From Lonicera japonica (lineage: Eukaryota > Streptophyta > Magnoliopsida > Dipsacales > Caprifoliaceae), in NCBI GenBank assembly GCA_021464415.1, contig CM038466.1, positions 47,553,356 to 47,617,355 of the forward strand: a DNA stretch of 64,000 bases. The letters are read 5' to 3'. Under the pieces are notes generated by a model. The model ran no database searches and had not been told where the DNA came from. It was given only the letters and a program-made list of their open reading frames with translations. A program made the translations under genes and the position numbers. This document shows positions 1 through 9,902 of the stretch, piece after piece (within the stretch, counting starts at the first letter, position 1; each line of letters begins with the position of its first letter).

Positions 1-23
1 AACTCTATTTTAAAGAGAGATGT

Positions 24-28
24 ATATA

Positions 29-63
<35 letters not shown>
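24..63. repeat. AT/GA compound microsatellite
   Basis: A run of alternating AT about 20 bases long passes directly into about nine GA units. It is a simple sequence repeat with no coding potential. Confidence 0.9.
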
Positions 64-1387
64 AAGGAGAGAAACCAAACAAAAATTGGTACTTTAGTCA
101 TTTCCCTTTCATTCTTTTCTTTCTCCTCTCGTTTTTTTTTTTCTATTTTTATTTTTCATCTTAATACAATAAACCCACAAATATTCGTATTTCTCTTGCT
201 AAGATTTTTTTTACTTTGCTTCTCTTTAAACCAAGTGCTTTAAAATGGAAGGGATACATATTTATTTAAAGAAAGAAGAATCTCATAAAATTTGTAAGAA
301 TTCCTTACAAATAATTACATCTGGTTAATTATTTTATATGCTTTTGTTGACTTCAGCTGCTGCAGCTTTAAAATAGTCAATAGGCAAAAGTAGGGGTATT
401 TATTTCCAAATTCAAACTTATTTGAACTGAAAAGAGTAAATGGCAAAAGAACATTAGTAAAACAAATATGAAAATATGAAGACTCTTGAATAAAGAAAAC
501 AAATTGGGAATGTTAAATGTAGCAGCAAAAGATAGACAAATTTACAAATATGGCTTCAAATAAATCTATCTTGACTTTTGGGATTGAAATTCATAGTTAA
601 TAAAAAAAAATTATGTATCTTGCTGAAATTATCGAACACAACAAAACTCATTTACCAAGTGATGAATCTCATTTAGGCATTTCATTAAACACGTGGAGAT
701 GGAGCATGTCTTTAAACTCACATAGGCATTGAATATTGTGTAATGAGAGAAGTACATACCTTTTAGATTTTTCTCTATAGCATGAGACTTGTAGAAGACC
801 CTACAAAATAGTGGAAAGTAAGCTTAAATAAATATAATGGGTGAGGTGGACAATCACAAAGGACACAATGTTTGTATTTTGTAAAGTATGGTGTAAAATT
901 TTTAATTCAATAAATAGTGTTTTTTATTTATTTTGCTAAAAGGGAAAAAAAAGTTTGGCATTAGGAATTTCCTTACAATATCGTATAATCTTAAATTAGT
1001 TAAAGAATAAAATATTTTGGTAAGAGCATTATAAAGCCAAACATCAAATTGTTTTACATGAGCAACAATATAAGAAAATAAAAAAAATATTAATTTAACA
1101 CATCAATCCACTCTAATTACTTTAGAACAAATATTAATTTCAATTTAATTGTGATAATTAAAAGTATGATGTATAACCCCTTAGTTAACCCCCCAAAAAA
1201 TCAAACTTTTAATTTAGAACGGTTAGAATAAAATATTAATAAGAAATAAAAAATATCAACACTAAGAAACCATATATTAATCACTATATGAGAAACATAA
1301 TTGAGAGCATAATCTAGTAGATAAGAAGAGGGAGAAGTTACAAAGCATAAGAGGAAAAAATGCAATTCATAAGACGGAGAAATTTTT
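64..1387. other. AT-rich non-genic stretch
   Basis: No reading frame resembling a known protein is seen on either strand. The sequence is rich in A and T runs and stop codons. I see no terminal repeats or LTR-like ends here. Confidence 0.6.
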
Positions 1388-1418
1388 CATACCTTTTTAC
1401 ACACTTTTTCTTCAACCC

Positions 1419-1468
<50 letters not shown>

Positions 1469-1858
1469 ATATTTAACTCCCTTTCTATCTTTACATGTCT
1501 AACTATATATTTAGATACATCTCCACAGTAAATTAAAGCCCCCATACATAAATACCAGAGGAACATCCAAAATACTAGAGTATTTAAACAACCGCTGGAT
1601 GTTTCAAAAACTGAAAGAACTCTCTAAATATCAATAATGTTCGGTAATCTCCGCTCCAAAATTTATATATGAAGAGACTCTTTTCATTTTCAACTTTTAA
1701 TCACACCATTTGTGCTCATACATTTCATCAAACAGTTCGTGTGCATCTTTTAAAAACTAATTTTTTCCCACAAAATCTCTCTTTCTCATTCTTTGTATAC
1801 ATGAAAAAATCCTAGAGAGATAACGGGGGTTGAAGAAAAAATGTGTAAAGAGGTGTGA
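1388..1858. repeat. Inverted repeat pair around a TC tract
   Basis: About 33 bases at 1388-1420, reading 'cctttttacacac' then 'ttcaacccc', return in reverse complement at about 1824-1858 with a few mismatches. The arms are about 400 bases apart and enclose a TC microsatellite. They could be the terminal repeats of a small non-autonomous DNA transposon, but no clear target-site duplication was found, so the element type is open. Confidence 0.45.
1422..1461. repeat. (TC)20 microsatellite
   Basis: An uninterrupted TC dinucleotide tract of 20 units, followed by a short AT stretch. Confidence 0.95.
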
Positions 1859-2278
1859 AGAATTTATCTCTATCGTATTTGATTCCAGTGAAAGAGACAG
1901 ACATGTGAAATAATATGTATAGTAAAAGAGAATAAGAGCAGAGAAGAGAAACTTACTAGAAAGGCTTGAGTACAAAGAAGAAAATTTTGCAAATTTGTAA
2001 TAATAGAGGAAGATGGGCGATATAAAAAGGCACAAATTGTTGTGAAAGAGACCCTAAAGGAAACGATAGAAATAACAGTTAATAAACTGTCAAATAAAAG
2101 TACAAATCATCCGAATTGAATGCCACATGTCAAATTGTGGTGAAAGGGGTCTATTATATATATTAGTTATTAGATTATGCAGGGCTGTGGGAAACTATAT
2201 CTATATAAATAAACGACGCTGTTTTTGTATTAAAATTATGATTATAATTTATAACAAATGGTCAGAAACAATAATAGT
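1859..2278. other. Non-genic stretch
   Basis: No recognisable gene. The longest open frame on the minus strand (1757-2035) encodes a Phe/Ser/Tyr-rich low-complexity string produced by the A/T-rich base composition, and is not called. Confidence 0.5.
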
Positions 2279-2850
2279 CACTAAAAATATTTCTTGCGAC
2301 TGCTATTGGTAGTCACAATATTTGTGACTGTCTATAATAGTCACTAATTTTCAAAATTATAACTATAAGAGCATCTTCGATAGCCTTTTTGAAAATGACT
2401 TTACAAAAATAATTGTGTTAACCTATATGGTACTTTGAAGAGTCATCTTAAAGAATGTTTTTAATGAGTTTCAAGAGTCTCTTCAATTATATTATTATTT
2501 TAATCAGCACAATAATGTCATTTTACTTTCCAACAATGTCATTTTAAATTAGCACAAAGTCCCATTAATAAAATATTAAAAAGTATGTTTGAAGAGCTCT
2601 TTCATTATTCTTCATATTTGAAGAGTGAGAAAGACTCTTCAAATTGGATATTCCATTTTGCTACTTCTGTTAGAGTGAATTTTGCTGACATGGCTATTTA
2701 ATAAATTTGCAATTTAGTCCTTTGAAGAGCCTGGTGGAGATGCTCTAAGCCATTTTTTACTGCTGTTGGCAGTCATAAAATTGTGACTGCCATTGGCAGT
2801 TACAAATATAGCAAGATCAATAGTCAGAAATCTGTCTTTCTAGTTTAATG
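2279..2850. mobile_element. CACTA-like non-autonomous relic (tentative)
   Basis: The segment opens with CACTAAAAATATTTC and then carries several palindromic units built on 'GACTGCxATTGGxAGTC' and 'GTGACTG...TAGTCAC' at both sides (about 2296-2345 and 2757-2815). CACTA (En/Spm) elements carry CACTA termini and many subterminal repeats in both orientations, which is the basis of the call. The opposite terminus is not clean: a TAGT occurs near 2850 but the expected TAGTG and a 3 bp duplication are not seen. A Tourist-type MITE sits inside it. Confidence 0.3.
2369..2745. mobile_element. Tourist-like (PIF/Harbinger) MITE, 377 bp
   Basis: The left end GAGCATCTTC and the right end GGAGATGCTC are inverted repeats of each other with one mismatch. 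Both are flanked by TAA (2366-2368 and 2746-2748), the 3 bp target typical of PIF/Harbinger elements. It has no coding capacity. Removing it with one TAA joins the two halves of the surrounding CACTA-like palindrome-rich segment, so it inserted second. Confidence 0.75.
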
Positions 2851-3046
2851 AAGTTTCTGAATTTTATCATTTACGTTTTGAATGACATCTTCAAGAACAC
2901 TTTTCATTCTATGTGATGTGCTTGAAAAACTTTTAATTCTTTTGAAAGACACCTTCTTGAGTTAGTCAGTAGGCTATAATTTCCCAAACGTCGAGGGAAG
3001 AAATTATTACCAAGAATAGCGGGGTTTGCTCCTATTGCACTATCTT

Positions 3047-3225
3047 GTCATCGTAACTTTGGTTGACTTTGTCGTTTGGAATTATCCCCCACTTGTTGTA
3101 TAGCAAGGATCACACCATCTTAATGTCGTAACTTTGGTTGACTTTGTTGTTTGGGATTACCCCCCGCCTCCCAACCAAGGAACTTGTTATACAACAAGTG
3201 TCCAAACGACAAAGTGATATGGGCA
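3047..3225. repeat. Compound direct and inverted repeat
   Basis: A sequence of about 42 bases containing 'CGTAACTTTGGTTGACTTTG' occurs at about 3051-3093 and again at 3127-3168. A third, inverted partner at about 3183-3222 (ACAACAAGT...TCCAAACGACAAAGT) can pair with the first copy. The three copies together could fold into alternative hairpins. No mobile element family was recognised. Confidence 0.55.
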
Positions 3226-3915
3226 ACCTATACAAAGCATCCTTTTTTTCCATTTGAACTTTGAAGCTTCTCTTTCTCTTTTTAGCATATCTCTTTGTTT
3301 TCTCACATACTTATTTTCTGGTAATTATGTTGGTCCTGTGTTTCGTAATGATGAGCCACAACCATTTATGTATAATGCGCTCATCGAACGAATGTGGTGG
3401 ATATTGACGTATCATCAGATAGCATCTTGGCCTTTATTGGAAGATCATTTATGGCTAATAATGGAGCTTCGACGCACAAGATTCATCGACGTATACAGGT
3501 ACGCTTCGATTAGCATTTTTCCTTTGAAAAAATTATAATAAATCTGTCGTATATGCTAGAAAACATGAGATATGGATGCAGTGTGATGGGTCTAGTGACT
3601 TTATGCACAATTAGATTATGAAAATGATTTTGCAAAACTTTCAGATTTTAAAACCATCCCTAGTTTAAAACACCCCCAATTTTTATAGGAAAGTAACTCA
3701 TGCGTCCCTTCTTAAAGTTTGGCCCATACCGAGCCTTCTCCAGATCCCCATTGAATTGTAGGTTGTACATCTACCCTTGATGAGAGGCTTCATCCATGCA
3801 ACACGTTCTGATTTGATCAGATTAGTCCATCTCTTTATGACTACGGCTAGTTCACTTTCCTGGGCTGATGAGATAATGACGACAGAGGATATCATTGCAT
3901 GACCGATCTTCATTC
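3226..3915. other. Unrecognised stretch with short open frames
   Basis: A plus-strand frame (3254-3538) has a hydrophobic start and ends near a possible splice donor (CAG|GTACGC). A minus-strand frame lies at 3698-3913. Neither shows a motif I recognise and base composition alone could produce them. They may be exons of a decayed gene or part of an older transposon. Confidence 0.3.
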
Positions 3916-3920
3916 CAATT

Positions 3921-5407
3921 TGTTGACCTTGTAGGTCTTAATCTTATTTTCATAATAACAATAACTTAATCATGTGTAATTTAACATGTTTATTGAATTA
4001 AGTTTGTAGTTCATTATCCTATAAATTCAAGAAAAGCATAAATTTTACATAGAAAGCGTGCCTCGTGACAAGGATCATTTAATCCATATCCGATTAAGTC
4101 AACATTGCTTTGGACAAGTCAAGGAAGATCAATCTCATCACAATGTTATTCATGGAGATCAAGATCAACGATCATATACAAAAGCTTCATGGCAAGAAGT
4201 GCTAGTGAAGATCAATTTGAAGAAACAAATCAAAGCATTCAAAGACTCGACTATTCGGTAATTAAGTGAGTGCTTAGGATTAATGTAAAGTTTCTTAATT
4301 AATTATTTATATAGCTCAAACATGATCATGCATCATTGTTAGATTGATTGAAAACAAGCTTGAATTAAATTTCCTTTGAAAACATCATTCTTACAAAAAT
4401 CGGTTTTCAAATAAATTCATATTAAATTCAAATAATCATATTTTGAGTTTTCCCGAAAATAAGTGTCTTAAGAACATATTTTTGAGGTCCCCAAAGCATT
4501 AGAATTAATTTTGGAGCTAAATTACAAAATTCCAAAAATTAGAATTTTGGCTTGATAGACAGAGCCCATCAGTCGACTCAGCAGCTTTGCTCAGTCGACT
4601 AAGGGTCCATCAGTCGACTGATGAGCTTTGCTTAGTCGATTGATGTTTCAGAATATAGACGTTGAATTTCTGATTTTTTACCATTTTTAGTACTAAACCT
4701 CTAAAACGGCTATATCATTTTTGGGACTATATATACACTATTTAAGACACATTTTAATAAGCTTGAATCACTATAAAAATATATTCTTCATCTATTTTCA
4801 TCATTAAAAGGTTCAAGAACACATTTTGATCATTCATTCTTTCATTGAGCTATAAATCTTGATCAAACAAGATAACTCTAGTGTGAGCTTCAAATTGTAT
4901 TTATCAAACACTTGAGAGGGTTATTCTTCATTGGTATGAATCACCAAACACTTTGTTCTTGTTTAGTAATTGTGAGAGGTGAATCTCATAGATTATCAAG
5001 AGTGATTTTTTGTGTGAGTATTGTGGTAGAGCAATACTTGTAAGAGTTTGTGAGAAAAATACACTTGTAGAAGTTTGATCTTCACCCGGAATAAGATTGA
5101 AATTAGTGAAAATTCTCGGGGAACTATCCGAGCACAGACGTATGGTTTAGAAAACCGAACCTGGTGAACAAAACGTCTTGAGCTTCAATCGGTTTAATCT
5201 TTCTAACTTAAGCTATTTATTTTTCTTGTTATATCATTGCTTAATCATGGGTTTGTTTAATTGATTTGCTTGTTTTTCCTTGATATATTTGTTTAGCTTA
5301 GTTGTTTTACTTAAACATTTTTAGAAAACTTTCAAATTCAGCATTAAGTTTTATAAACCCTATTCACCCCCCCCCCCCCCCCCCCGCGGCTTGATTTTCG
5401 ACCAACA
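3921..5407 (+). mobile_element. Solo LTR, Copia (SIRE-like), 1487 bp
   Basis: The element begins TGTTGACCTTGTAGGTC and ends GACCAACA, so it has TG...CA termini with a 5 bp terminal inverted repeat. Identical 5 bp duplications CAATT flank it (3916-3920 and 5408-5412). The C-rich segment after 'ACCCTATTCACC' near the 3' end is typical of SIRE/Tork-type Copia LTRs. It carries four 'CAGTCGACT'-like motifs near 4572-4645. No primer site, polypurine tract or coding region adjoins it, so it is a product of LTR-LTR recombination. The open frame at 4058-4261 lies inside the LTR and is not a gene. Confidence 0.87.
5367..5385. repeat. Poly(C) tract, 19 bases
   Basis: An uninterrupted run of 19 C near the 3' end of the Copia LTR. 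Such tracts are assembly-sensitive, so the exact length may be unreliable. Confidence 0.85.
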
Positions 5408-5412
5408 CAATT

Positions 5413-5965
5413 CATTACGAGTTATTCATTGGAATCTATTGTAGTCACAGCCTTATTCAATGTACCAATCCATTGAAGTGTCCACATTTGGATCTTCCAC
5501 CACAAACTTAGAGTGGTCCTTACCCCATGTTTTAATTGTTCGGAGTTTCAATCTTATTTTTCGCTCATATTAATATATTATCTCATGAAAATATTGGCAT
5601 TTTGGGAATGAATGTATGTTTTATTTATGAAAGTTTTGGTTATTATGTAGCATGCTTTGTGTGCAATTCACCCCTAGACCTATACAAATGCAAATGCAAA
5701 TATCGTTATTTTTGAAAATCTGGCAATTATAGAGAGTAATTCATATTTTATTTTATTGTATAGCGAAAAATCATAAAACAAATTTGGCCCAAGGCCTTTG
5801 TCAAGATTTGCCCTTTTCTTCACACTTTACCATAGGATCTTCTCTTTGCAAATCCTTCATCATTCTTAAACACTGAACTTTTCTTCCCCTTCTTCACTAT
5901 CTTCTTGTGAATGAATGAAATTGTTTTATTATAATAAACCGGGCTTGCAGTCACTTCTCAGGTTG
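5413..5965. other. Non-coding stretch between two retroelement relics
   Basis: There is no open frame of note. In minus-strand reading, the part next to the truncated Tat-like LTR (about 5945-5965) weakly resembles a primer site (GAGGCAACC against TGGCGACTC in the better copy). The stretch might therefore be Tat-type leader. Confidence 0.35.
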
Positions 5966-6790
5966 CCTCTATGAGAACCCGCACTTTTGAGGCCAAGTCC
6001 TCACGGACGACAATTCCTCCTATTTTTGGAAAATAGTTAGTTGTAATTTGAAAAAGGATAACAGTTTGTAAAGGAAATCAGAGTCACCAGTTTATTTTAC
6101 CAAACAACCAAAAGTGTGTGTTGAAGAGGAATATCTATAGATTAAATGACCTCTTAAACACAATCAATACGAAACTAGTTGATTTTAAGGTTCAGGGATA
6201 AAGTTACAAAGTAGGAAGGTGTTAGGCACCCAATTCACCCTTTCGGTCTCTAAGTAGGATATGCGCTTAATTATAATCAAAGATGCACATGCTTATTGAT
6301 GTTCTGCGTACCAATTCATAGTTTTTAGAAAACTGGATTTAGGGTAGGGATAGAAAGCATGTGTTCCATAATTCGCCAGTTTGATTTTTGAAATCAGTGG
6401 ATGTGGTTTGAAAAGTGATTTGAATAAATAATGGTTTATAACAAAATAGGTGTTTTGATAGTGATAGATAACAAAACATGAGTTTTTATAAAAAGTTAGG
6501 GCTTTTCGGAAGCTAATTCAGTTTGGAATTGGATATCCGGTAATCCTTAAGATTCATTCATCAATAGTGTACCACAATCTAATCATTTAAACCGGCATTG
6601 ACAAATCCAATACTCTTATGCTGGATATTTACATAAGCACCGCAATTTATAAACCAAACCGGATACAAATGCTTCATGATTCCTTCGTAAAATAAGACTG
6701 CTGAAACTAGGATTTTGTGAAATTAACAAATAAAAATATGTTTAAAAATGGTTAAGCTCATTCCATGCCTTTATTTTTGAAAACGGGTTT
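5966..6790 (-). mobile_element. Truncated Tat/Ogre-like Gypsy LTR
   Basis: This 0.8 kb stretch aligns base by base, with many substitutions, to about 28253-29050, the proximal half of the well-preserved LTR at 28253-29848. Shared landmarks are 'GTTAGGCACC' and 'TTTCGGTCTCTAAGTA'. The other half of the LTR is absent. At about 6790 the similarity stops and sequence downstream of protease follows, so a deletion removed the rest of pol and the start of this LTR. No matching target duplication was found. Confidence 0.7.
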
Positions 6791-6999
6791 AACGCAACTG
6801 GGTCAACCAACTGGCCTTCATCATTAATTGTCATGAGATATGTCTCTATTCGGGGTTAAATGTGTTTTATAGGCTCTTTCAAAAACAAGTACTTCATCAT
6901 ATTTGATATATCTTTAGCTTCTCCATTTTCATTCTTGCCCCGAAACGGCGTCTTGTAATCCTGATTTGCAACACAATGTACCAAGCTTTCCTTGTAGTA

Positions 7000-8060
7000 C
7001 AAGTCTTCGACCTAAAAGACTTCAAACCCTAGAACTCTTTCACTTTGCGAATTAACCCATGGCTCTTGGAACCCACAAAACGGAAAATCCTCCCCTTTTT
7101 TCATAAAGAAACCATTAAGAGAAATATTGACCATTATGCAACCCAAACCTTTTATAAACCCGTCTTTTATGTCACTTTCCTGATTCTGTAAACCCAACCC
7201 GGCATACTTTCTTCCTTGTATGTAAGGCTTGACCGACTCAGCTATTCTAACATGCTTATCGCCGAACCCTCATACCGGCATGTATTGCATGGTGTTCATC
7301 ATAACAACAACTCCCTCATTCAAAAATTATACTGTATCATGCGATATGTATATGATATTCCATGTAGACAAAGCCTGTACCCTCATTTCACATTAAAAAC
7401 CTCCTAATTGCACATCTTGACTTCATATGCCTAAGACTGGTGTGTCCTTAAGCATTATGATTTTATCATAATCACCATGTATCACAATAATCCCATCCCC
7501 TACCGGGATCTTGATCTTTTGATGTAGGGAAGACAAAAGAGCCCTTACCTGGTGGTTCCATGCGCGTCTAAGCAATATGTTAAAGCTCATGGTATGTCGA
7601 TAACTTGGAATTCAATGAGAAATTCGACTGGCCCATTTAGTAAACTCAATTCTACAGATCCTAACACTACCCTTTTGGTATTTTCATAAGCCCTTACCGT
7701 TATTGGGGATTCTTTCAAGCTATTTTCATCGAGTTCTAAGGCTTTGAAAGTTTTAAGTGGACAGACGTCTATGGTTTCCCCGTTATTTATAAGAGCACCT
7801 TCGGGACTACAATTCATTTAGTTTTAATGGATATATGGAGAGCTTGATCATGATTTCTCCCCAGCAGTGACAAGTCTTCATCTGAGAAAGATAAACTATT
7901 TTGCAGACTCAAGGTCCTGATCATGGCAATTAAGTGTTTAGGAGTTGATTCTATTGAGACTATACCCTCATCCATAATCTTAAGGAACGCCGCTCGATAT
8001 GATTTAGAAGAGACCAGTAATCCCCTAATAGATATTTGGGCTTGAGTTATTTTCAACTGA
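7000..8060 (-). pseudogene. Gypsy (Tat-like) protease remnant
   Basis: Read on the minus strand, the first part (8056-7814) carries the block that precedes Gypsy retropepsins (FSDEDLSLLGRNHDQALHIS). After a stop and frame change the protease core follows (7817-7587) with ALINNGETIDVCPL, then VRAYENTKRVVLG and GPVEFLIEFQVIDIP. A further broken frame toward 7430 reads RRAWNHQVRALLSSLHQK, the block that closes this protease family. The catalytic Asp expected in the L-[IV]-D-x-G motif is Asn here (LINNG), so the enzyme would be dead even without the frameshift. The minus-strand frame 7012-7197 lies where the protease-RT linker belongs. No reverse transcriptase follows. Confidence 0.75.
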
Positions 8061-9902
8061 TCAACGACTTGGCTCCCTTCGGGTTGAGCCTCCTCTTTCT
8101 TTCTTTCTTCTTTTTTGTTTTATTGTGCTTCGTAAACTTTCCCCAAGCCTGTGAAATGTTACACCCATCTAGCTAAATTCTACTCTTCGGCTGTATCAGA
8201 TTCTGACGCAATCTTTAACCAGTTAAAACTAACTACATTAACATGTAATCGAGTAGCCTTCCTTGAAATAGAACACTTTCTACTTAGCGTGTCCTGGACA
8301 ATTTTTACCATATTCTACTGGTAACCCAAACCATGCTTGCGTAGTTGGGTTTTGGCAATAATGGCTCAGCAATGCCCTGGTTATTCATGCCTAGCCCTTG
8401 GACGGGCAGTATTTTCATTTCTTGCATCCACTTGCTAACGCGAGGATTATACATTGGTTCTTCCAAAACTTGCACAACTTGGTTGGGAGTTTCTTTCGAT
8501 ATCTCTCAGAACATGCTCTCCAAGTCTTCTTCCTTCTTTCTTAGCAAACCCCGGCCTATACGATTTTTGACACAGTACAATGCCATAACTTCTTCTCCCT
8601 TTTTCCTTACATGCTTAATTAGGGAGATTGGGTCATATTCTACCCTTTCAACTAGCAAGGGATTAATCCTCCCTCCATAGTTAAGGAGCGGATTCTTCAC
8701 AATATTTGGAATCTAAGGGTTATGAACTTTTTCGGCTTCGATTAAATCTTGGATAGTGTGCCATGCGGCTAAAGTCATACTTAACGAAGGTGGAATGCGA
8801 GTAAAACATTGATTTCTAGGCCTCCTAGTATTTTGAGCTTGATTAACAAACCCCTGGTTAGGCGCAGACCCCCGTTCTTGTGGGTACTGATAATTGGTTT
8901 GCTAGTAAGGACCTAAATTATGATAAGACCACACATGGTTAAAAGCAGAAGCATATTTCTTGTACTGAGAAAATGCTTTCTTGGCCTCAGCAGCTTTCGC
9001 GAGCTTTTCTTCAATTTTGTTTGCCACGTGCATCAAAGCCTTATATCTTTCAAAATATTGACGCCTTATGCCATTTCGGATATCGAGCTTGAAATTCTTG
9101 ACAGTTAACCCCAGTTGTTCTTCTTTAGAGACCCGATGAATCATATACGAGCCAAATTCCCTCCAACAGGTGATGAAGTCACTGACACTTTCGTTCCCTC
9201 ACTGCTTAGTCATTTTGAGATGCTTACGAGGAACTTTCAACTCCTCGTTCAACTTGTAGTGTTCCATAAATTCCTTCACAATACTCTTCCAATATGCCAT
9301 CCTATGCTTCTCCAACCCTAAAAATTAATTGTGTGCAGGCCTATCAAAGTATGGCGAAAACCCTAAGTCAAGTAAGTCTCATTTAGCCCATACAGCTACA
9401 TAGTACAGACATAGGCTTTGAGATGAAGATGAGGCGGGGTATTTCCCAAGAAATTTTCAACATTGGGGAGTTTAAAACCAACCGGCAACCTAGCTTCTGC
9501 GAAGAGAGAAAAATTTTGGAGATCAGTCATATGATCAGCTTTATATGTCACCTTTTGATTTAGAGCCTTCATTTGTTCCTTCAATAGAGTGATGGACTTA
9601 TTCTCCTTAGCTTTGTTCAACTACTGATTCAACATATTATCCCATAAACGAATCTTGCTCGTGCCCTTTGAAAAGTGGGTTATGTTGCTGTCAGGGTTGG
9701 TTGTGTTCAGGACGGAGCCACGCATTAATAGTATCTTATGCTTGTGGGCCTTGGTGTTGTGGGGGAGCTGGTGGGACGTTTGGTGAGCCTGGAGAATCAA
9801 TTGAAGTTGGCATTCATTGTGAATAGGGTTAGGATTTGGTTGATTCGGTTCGGCAAGTTGAATATCTAGACGAGCCTAGGTGGCCCTCTATTGATTGGCC
9901 AT
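8061..9902 (-). pseudogene. Gypsy (Tat-like) gag remnant
   Basis: A minus-strand start at 9902 (MANQ then a stop) opens a degenerate gag frame. Recognisable blocks follow: FKLPNVENFLGNTPPHLHLK near 9450, the conserved plant Gypsy gag core; RYKALMHVANKIEEKLAKA near 9050; HTIQDLIEAEKV near 8740; and KNPLLNYGGRINPL near 8690. The Cys/His knuckle usually found before the HTIQDL block is missing, suggesting a small internal deletion. Frames change several times between blocks. Gag would package element RNA. Here it is only a relic, continuous with the protease remnant downstream. Confidence 0.75.

Noticed and set aside
1757..2035. 92-codon minus-strand open frame
   Set aside because: Composition is Phe/Ser/Tyr-rich and follows an A/G-rich plus strand. 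No domain, no homologous motif.
3254..3538. 94-codon plus-strand frame with hydrophobic start
   Set aside because: No motif recognised. Weak likeness to plant mobile domain proteins could not be supported by any diagnostic residue.
4058..4261. Open frame of 67 codons
   Set aside because: Lies entirely within the Copia solo LTR.
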